From: Candidatus Aphodoplasma excrementigallinarum
GTDB lineage: Bacteria > Bacillota > Clostridia > UBA1381 > UMGS1253
Assembly (NCBI GenBank): GCA_018713805.1
Contig: DVOF01000065.1
Span: forward strand, 1-9,244
DNA length: 9,244 bases
Reading direction: 5' to 3'
In this document: positions 6,168 to 9,244 of the stretch, in pieces
Numbering within the stretch: position 1 is the stretch's first letter
Layout: each line of letters begins with the position of its first letter
The notes under the pieces: model-generated
What the model saw: the letters and a program-made list of their open reading frames with translations, nothing else
Databases searched by the model: none
What the model was told of the DNA's origin: nothing
Program-made: the position numbers and the translations under genes

Positions 6168-6234
6168 AGATTAGTAAATTTGTGAAAATGCGGCCGCAAG
6201 GCCCTTTGATGAAAGAAGTTGGAGGTAGAAACAG

Positions 6235-6792
6235 ATGATTTCAGCAGGTGAATTTAGAAACGGCGTAACGTTTGAGCTTGACGGGAACGTATTCCAGGTT
6301 GTGGAGTTCCAGCATGTAAAGCCGGGCAAGGGCGCGGCGTTCGTGCGGACGAAGCTTAAGAACGTCATTACGGGCGGTGTTGTGGAGCGTTCGTTCCGCC
6401 CGACGGAAAAAATGCCGAAGGCGCACATTGAGCGCAAGGATATGGAGTATTCCTACACGGACGGCGATTTGTATTACTTCATGGACCAGGAGACGTTTGA
6501 GCTGATGCCGCTCAACGCGGAGCAGCTCGGCGACGCGCTCAAGTTCGTGAAAGAGAATATGATGGTCAAGGTGCTCTCCTACAAGGGCAATGTATTCGGG
6601 ATCGAGCCGCCGACGTTTGTTGAGCTTGAGGTAACGGAGACGGAGCCGGGCGTAAAGGGCGATACGGCGACGAACGTGACGAAGCCGGCTACGGTGGAGA
6701 CGGGCGCGACGATCTTCGTGCCGCTGTTTGTCAACCAGGGGGATAAAATCCGGATTGATACGCGCACCGGGGAGTATATGGAGCGCGTTTGA
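6235..6792 (+). CDS. efp: Translation elongation factor P
   Basis: EF-P binds the ribosome between the P and E sites and helps peptide-bond formation at polyproline stretches. The 185-residue protein has the standard three-domain layout: KOW-like domain I (about 1-63), OB domain II (about 66-125) and the C-terminal OB domain (about 128-185). The tip loop reads VKPGKGAAF with Lys32, the residue that is modified in B. subtilis (5-aminopentanolyl) and, as a different modification, in other bacteria; no modification gene is visible here. The C-terminal signature KIRIDTRTGEYMERV (171-185) is intact. The ATG has GGAGGT at 6221-6226, 8 bases upstream. Placement after the Xaa-Pro peptidase pairs two proline-related functions, a common arrangement in Firmicutes. 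Confidence 0.98.
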   Translation: MISAGEFRNGVTFELDGNVFQVVEFQHVKPGKGAAFVRTKLKNVITGGVVERSFRPTEKMPKAHIERKDMEYSYTDGDLYYFMDQETFELMPLNAEQLGDALKFVKENMMVKVLSYKGNVFGIEPPTFVELEVTETEPGVKGDTATNVTKPATVETGATIFVPLFVNQGDKIRIDTRTGEYMERV

Positions 6793-6843
6793 TGGTTACA
6801 ATAGCAATTGCCTCAAATGGCGGCAGCCAGCGGGGCAAGGACA

Positions 6844-6860
6844 GCCGCGCGTGACGCGGC
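6844..6860. other. Small GC hairpin in the efp downstream gap
   Basis: GCCGCG (6844-6849) and CGCGGC (6855-6860) form a 6-bp stem with a CGTGA loop, in the 88-base gap between efp and the next gene. There is no T-tract, so it is not a standard terminator. It could be an RNA-stabilising or processing structure. Confidence 0.35.
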
Positions 6861-6880
6861 GGAAATGGAGCGTGGAGCAT

Positions 6881-7321
6881 ATGGAAGAACTGGTAAAGAA
6901 GGTATCCTACTTAAAAGGGTTTGCAGACGGCCTTGACATCAATGAAAAAACCGACGAGGGCAAGCTGCTCAAAAAGATTGTGGAGGCACTTGAGGAGATT
7001 GCGGACGCAGTACGCGACATTGCAGCAGACCAGCAGGATCTGGCTGACCAGGTAGACGCTATTGACGAGGATTTGGGCGAGCTGGAAGAGGAAGTGTACG
7101 GCGACGAGTGTGGTTGTGGCTGTGACCATGACGGCGACGACATCGACTATTTTGAGATCGAGTGCCCGAACTGCAAGGAGACCATCCGCATTGACGAGGA
7201 TTTCTTTGACGACGATGAGGAAAAGCCGCTTGTATGCCCAAACTGCAAAAAGGAGATCGAGCTCGATTTTTCGTGTGACTGCGACGACTGCGGGGATGAC
7301 TGCGGCCACGACGACGAGTAA
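6881..7321 (+). CDS. CD1247-type acidic zinc-ribbon protein
   Basis: A 146-residue soluble, very acidic protein of unknown function. Residues 1-30 (MEELVKKVSYLKGFADGLDI then DEGKLLKKI) match what I remember of the CD1247 N-terminal domain, which is found in Clostridia next to efp. Residues about 29-75 are a charged heptad-like helix, likely a coiled coil. Two CPNC knuckles (95-98 and 119-122) make a classic four-cysteine zinc ribbon. Two further clusters flank it: CGCGCDH (77-83) and a tail with Cys132, Cys134, Cys137, Cys141 and His143 among aspartates. That gives eleven cysteines in all. The start is uncertain: the ATG at 6881 gives the family-like N-terminus, with GGAG at 6874-6877 (only 3 bases away) or 6867-6870 (10 away). 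An in-frame GTG at 6872 would add three residues. The role may be regulatory or scaffolding; nothing in the sequence decides it. Confidence 0.8.
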   Translation: MEELVKKVSYLKGFADGLDINEKTDEGKLLKKIVEALEEIADAVRDIAADQQDLADQVDAIDEDLGELEEEVYGDECGCGCDHDGDDIDYFEIECPNCKETIRIDEDFFDDDEEKPLVCPNCKKEIELDFSCDCDDCGDDCGHDDE

Positions 7322-7334
7322 GTATGTTTGTTTA

Positions 7335-7360
7335 CAAAAGAAAAAGCGGCTTTGCGCCGC
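7335..7360 (-). terminator. Terminator-like hairpin oriented to the - strand
   Basis: GCGGC (7346-7350) and GCCGC (7356-7360) pair around a 5-base loop. Read on the - strand the hairpin is followed by TTTTTCTTTTG, the form of an intrinsic terminator. On the + strand it is preceded by A and followed by AAAAC, so it would not stop transcription of the gene it follows. No - strand gene ends here. Confidence 0.4.
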
Positions 7361-7367
7361 AAAACGG

Positions 7368-7396
7368 GGGGATATCTGCATTTGCAGATATCCTTT
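7368..7396 (+). terminator. Hairpin after the zinc-ribbon gene, probable weak terminator
   Basis: A perfect 10-bp stem (GGATATCTGC 7370-7379 with GCAGATATCC 7384-7393) closes an ATTT loop and is followed by TTTCTCAT, a short T-tract. It lies 47 bases after the stop of the zinc-ribbon gene and 36 before the phosphoesterase start. It probably ends or attenuates the efp transcript, but the short tail leaves room for read-through. Confidence 0.55.
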
Positions 7397-7431
7397 CTCA
7401 TACGTAAGGTTACATAAGGAGGCGGAGCGCT

Positions 7432-8259
7432 GTGTGGTGGCTTTATGTGTTGTTGGGGATTTGTGTGCTCGCATTGGCGGTATGGGCGCTCTATTCTGGC
7501 ATGGTTGTAAGGATGTATGAAGTGAAAAGCAAAAAAATCTGCCGCCCGTTCCGGATCGTGCAGGTTTCCGATTTGCACAGCCTGTATCACGGCAAAGAGC
7601 AGGCACGCCTGATGCAAAAAATAGCAGAGCAAAAACCGGACATGGTTGTGCTGACAGGCGATATTTTCCATGCGGCGGGGCGTGAGGACGGTGCGGTTTC
7701 GTTTTTGAAGCAAATTGGCCGTTACCCCTGCTTTTATGTGCTGGGCAACCACGAGTACCGCTCAAAAAAGGCGGCAAAGTATATGGAGTTGGCCTCCGAC
7801 CTCGGTATCCGCGTCCTCTCCGACGAGGCGGTTCCTTTTACCGTAAAGGGGAATGAGATCACGGTTGCGGGCGTCAACGACCCGCTGCGCGCGGCCACGT
7901 CCGAGTTGGGGTACGACTTTTTGGGCGCGATTAAGCGGACGCTCTCTGGGTTGGACGGGACAAAATTTACGGTGCTGCTTGCGCATAACCACATCTATAT
8001 CGACGAATACCGTAAATATCCCTATGACCTCGGCCTGTCCGGGCACTCGCATGGGGGACAGTTCCGGATACCGTTTGTGATGAATGGGTTTTTTGTGAAG
8101 AAACAGGGCTTTTTCCCAAAATACGCCGGCGGACTGTATCGGTTTGAGGGCGGGCAGACACATATTGTCAGCCGCGGCGTATCGGCAAAACCGGAATGGC
8201 TGCCGCGTGTCTTTAACCCGACGGAGCTGGTCGTCGTCGATGTGGTGCCGGAAGCATAA
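7432..8259 (+). CDS. Membrane-anchored metallophosphoesterase
   Basis: A 275-residue calcineurin-like phosphoesterase of the YkuE/YaeI type. An N-terminal hydrophobic helix (about residues 2-26) anchors it in the membrane. The dimetal site is complete: DLH (47-49), GD (76-77), GNHE (105-108), AHNH with His185, and GHSHGGQ with His205 and His207. Relatives act on phospholipid-linked or nucleotide substrates at the membrane; the substrate of this protein cannot be told from sequence. The GTG start at 7432 is supported by a strong AGGAGG at 7417-7422, 9 bases upstream. It follows the zinc-ribbon gene after a hairpin, so it is either the last gene of that unit or separately expressed; I found no clear promoter in the short gap. 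It converges on the AraC-family gene, and their transcripts end at a shared terminator. Confidence 0.92.
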   Translation: MWWLYVLLGICVLALAVWALYSGMVVRMYEVKSKKICRPFRIVQVSDLHSLYHGKEQARLMQKIAEQKPDMVVLTGDIFHAAGREDGAVSFLKQIGRYPCFYVLGNHEYRSKKAAKYMELASDLGIRVLSDEAVPFTVKGNEITVAGVNDPLRAATSELGYDFLGAIKRTLSGLDGTKFTVLLAHNHIYIDEYRKYPYDLGLSGHSHGGQFRIPFVMNGFFVKKQGFFPKYAGGLYRFEGGQTHIVSRGVSAKPEWLPRVFNPTELVVVDVVPEA

Positions 8260-8272
8260 TCCATCCAGATAT

Positions 8273-8305
8273 AGAAAAAGCAGGGGATTGTTCCCTGCTT
8301 TTTCT
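8273..8305. terminator. Bidirectional intrinsic terminator
   Basis: A 13-bp perfect stem (8273-8285 with 8293-8305), extendable by a G-T and an A-T pair, has a three-base loop. Its core is GCAGGG/CCCTGC, with five A on the left and five T on the right. It terminates the phosphoesterase transcript on + and the AraC-family transcript on -, and it overlaps the - strand stop codon (8305-8307) by one base. Confidence 0.92.
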
Positions 8306-9204
8306 TATCCGCCGACATTGATTCGTTTTGTTTTCTCGACCTTACGGTAGTGCAGCGGCGTCATCTTTTCGTACTTTTTGAAAATGTCGTTGAACCGCTG
8401 CTGACTGGAAAAGCCGACCTCTTTGGCAATGTCGTTGATCTTCTGGTCTGTTGCAGCCAAAAGCTCCTTCGCCGCGTTGATGCGTACGTTGAGCAGATAC
8501 CGTTTCGGGCTGATGCCGAATTCATCCTTGAACGTATGGGCAAAATAGCTCTCGCTGAGGAAGATATAACCCGCCACATCGGAGAGCGACAGCTCTTTAT
8601 TGTAATTCATGTCGATGTATTCCTTTGAGATAGCCAGAAGCTCCTTGAGCTTGACGCTGCGGCTCTTGATACTCTGCTCCCACTCCTGCTTGAGCGTGCG
8701 GCTCACGAGGATAAACAGCTCCATAATCAACAGATAGCTCAGATATTCGCCCCAGACCTGCTGCTTGTCGTGCTCGCGCAGAATGCGGTTCATCACGCCG
8801 ACAATGTCGTTTTTGCGGCTCAGCTTCAGGTGGATGTGCGAGGTGGACTCGTCGTTGACAAATTCGATAAAGTCGGTCAGCGACACGTCGGAATAGTTAC
8901 CATCCTTTGCGTTTGCAAATTTGAAGCTCAGGACTAAAAACTCACAACCGATTGGGGATTTGACAATGAACTTGTGCGGCTGGTTCGGCTTGATGATGAT
9001 GATGTCGTTCGGCCCCATGTTGACATCCTCGCCGGCCACCTGGAACACAGCGTCGCCGCGCTTGATATAGACCATTTCAAAATGGTCGTGGTAGTTGACG
9101 TTCATCGACCAGTTCGTGTCATGTATCTTTTCAATCGTTTTTACGATTACAGGTAAAAACAGTTGTTTTTCAAACAGCGACTCCCAGGTACGGGGGATTT
9201 TCAT
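8305..9204 (-). CDS. AraC-family transcriptional regulator with cupin sensor
   Basis: A 299-residue DNA-binding regulator. Residues about 25-110 form an AraC-type cupin sensor: HDHFEMVYIKRG (39-50, with His39, His41 and Glu43), then GPNDIIIIKPNQPH ending at His77. A helical linker follows (about 115-190). The C-terminal AraC domain (about 188-290) has both helix-turn-helix units: LSLSDVAGYIFLSESYF (205-221) and KINDIAKEVGFSSQQRFN (255-272), closing with MTPLHYRK. The arrangement is typical of Firmicute regulators of sugar uptake and breakdown, but the ligand and target are unknown. The ATG at 9202-9204 gives a normal family length. However, only five genomic bases lie beyond it before adapter sequence begins, so no ribosome site can be seen, the frame is still open, and a longer N-terminus cannot be excluded. 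Regulators of this kind often sit beside the genes they control, here cut off by the contig end. Confidence 0.9.
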   Translation of the reverse strand: MKIPRTWESLFEKQLFLPVIVKTIEKIHDTNWSMNVNYHDHFEMVYIKRGDAVFQVAGEDVNMGPNDIIIIKPNQPHKFIVKSPIGCEFLVLSFKFANAKDGNYSDVSLTDFIEFVNDESTSHIHLKLSRKNDIVGVMNRILREHDKQQVWGEYLSYLLIMELFILVSRTLKQEWEQSIKSRSVKLKELLAISKEYIDMNYNKELSLSDVAGYIFLSESYFAHTFKDEFGISPKRYLLNVRINAAKELLAATDQKINDIAKEVGFSSQQRFNDIFKKYEKMTPLHYRKVEKTKRINVGG

Positions 9205-9209
9205 TTCTG

Positions 9210-9244
9210 CTGTCTCTTATACACATCTGACGCTGCCGACGATC
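9210..9244. other. Illumina Nextera adapter contamination
   Basis: Bases 9210-9228 are CTGTCTCTTATACACATCT, the reverse complement of the 19-base Tn5 mosaic end used in Nextera libraries. Bases 9229-9242 are GACGCTGCCGACGA, the reverse complement of the Nextera read-1 primer segment. The final two bases (TC) would be the start of an index. The match is exact over 33 bases in the right order, so this is synthetic read-through and not a transposon in the organism. Confidence 0.98.

Noticed and set aside
5123..6199. A 358-codon open frame antisense to the peptidase gene
   Set aside because: It is a GC-driven shadow: its product is rich in Arg, His and Cys with no domain pattern, and the + strand frame has every M24 catalytic residue.
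6797..6802. TACAAT as a -10 box for the zinc-ribbon gene
   Set aside because: No -35 element is visible 16-18 bases upstream, so a separate promoter is not supported.
6728..6880. An upstream extension of the zinc-ribbon gene overlapping efp
   Set aside because: The added residues look like random translation of the efp end and the gap, and family-like sequence begins only at the ATG at 6881.
6911..7777. A 288-codon open frame antisense to the zinc-ribbon and phosphoesterase genes
   Set aside because: It crosses two well-supported + strand genes and an intergenic hairpin pair and shows no recognisable family pattern. It is a shadow of the Asp/Glu-rich codons.
9210..9228. A Tn5-like transposon end
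   Set aside because: The mosaic end is directly followed by the synthetic Nextera read-1 segment, so it is library adapter rather than a mobile element.
1..9244. tRNA, rRNA, CRISPR array, known riboswitch, insertion sequence or toxin-antitoxin pair
   Set aside because: I looked for clover-leaf ends, regularly spaced repeats, transposase motifs and T-box or other leader signatures and saw none that could be supported.

Overview
The window reads as chromosomal DNA of a spore-forming, moderately GC-rich member of the Clostridia (Firmicutes). The evidence is a recognisable spoIIR, the neighbour order aroQ - Xaa-Pro peptidase - efp - CD1247-type zinc protein that is familiar from Clostridia, strong AGGAGG-type ribosome binding sites, several GTG starts and simple hairpin-plus-T terminators. 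The last 35 bases are not genomic: they are an Illumina Nextera transposase adapter, so the right edge is an artificial contig end and the true neighbourhood stops at about 9209.

Layout from left to right. Bases 1-225 hold the 3' end of an unrecognised AT-rich gene on the + strand. It converges on spoIIR (252-875, -) across a shared bidirectional terminator. Upstream of spoIIR on the same strand is a six-helix membrane protein of YjdF/DUF2238 type (946-1692, -). A roughly 300-bp divergent intergenic region (1693-1996) is rich in short direct and inverted repeats and carries promoter-like boxes in both directions. From 1997 to 6130 runs a compact + strand gene set: an exported copper-amine-oxidase-stalk/CAP-domain protein, then aroE, aroK and aroQ (shikimate pathway) and an M24-family Xaa-Pro peptidase. 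aroE/aroK and aroQ/peptidase each overlap by the four bases GTGA. efp (6235-6792) has its own promoter-like boxes and is followed by a small acidic, cysteine-rich zinc-ribbon protein (6881-7321). A membrane-anchored metallophosphoesterase (7432-8259, +) then converges on an AraC-family regulator (8305-9204, -) across a second bidirectional terminator.

How the genes fit together: AroE, AroK and AroQ supply three steps of chorismate synthesis (dehydroquinate to dehydroshikimate, to shikimate, to shikimate 3-phosphate); the other steps are not in this window. The peptidase and EF-P both relate to proline, one by hydrolysing Xaa-Pro bonds and the other by relieving ribosome stalling at polyproline. 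SpoIIR belongs to the sporulation signalling that activates sigma-E. The CAP protein and the phosphoesterase act at the cell surface or membrane. The AraC regulator looks like a sugar- or small-ligand-sensing regulator whose target would lie past the contig end.

I do not see a convincing undescribed system. The points most worth a second look are the adapter tail, the repeat-dense divergent promoter region at 1719-1848, and the extra cysteine clusters in the zinc-ribbon protein.
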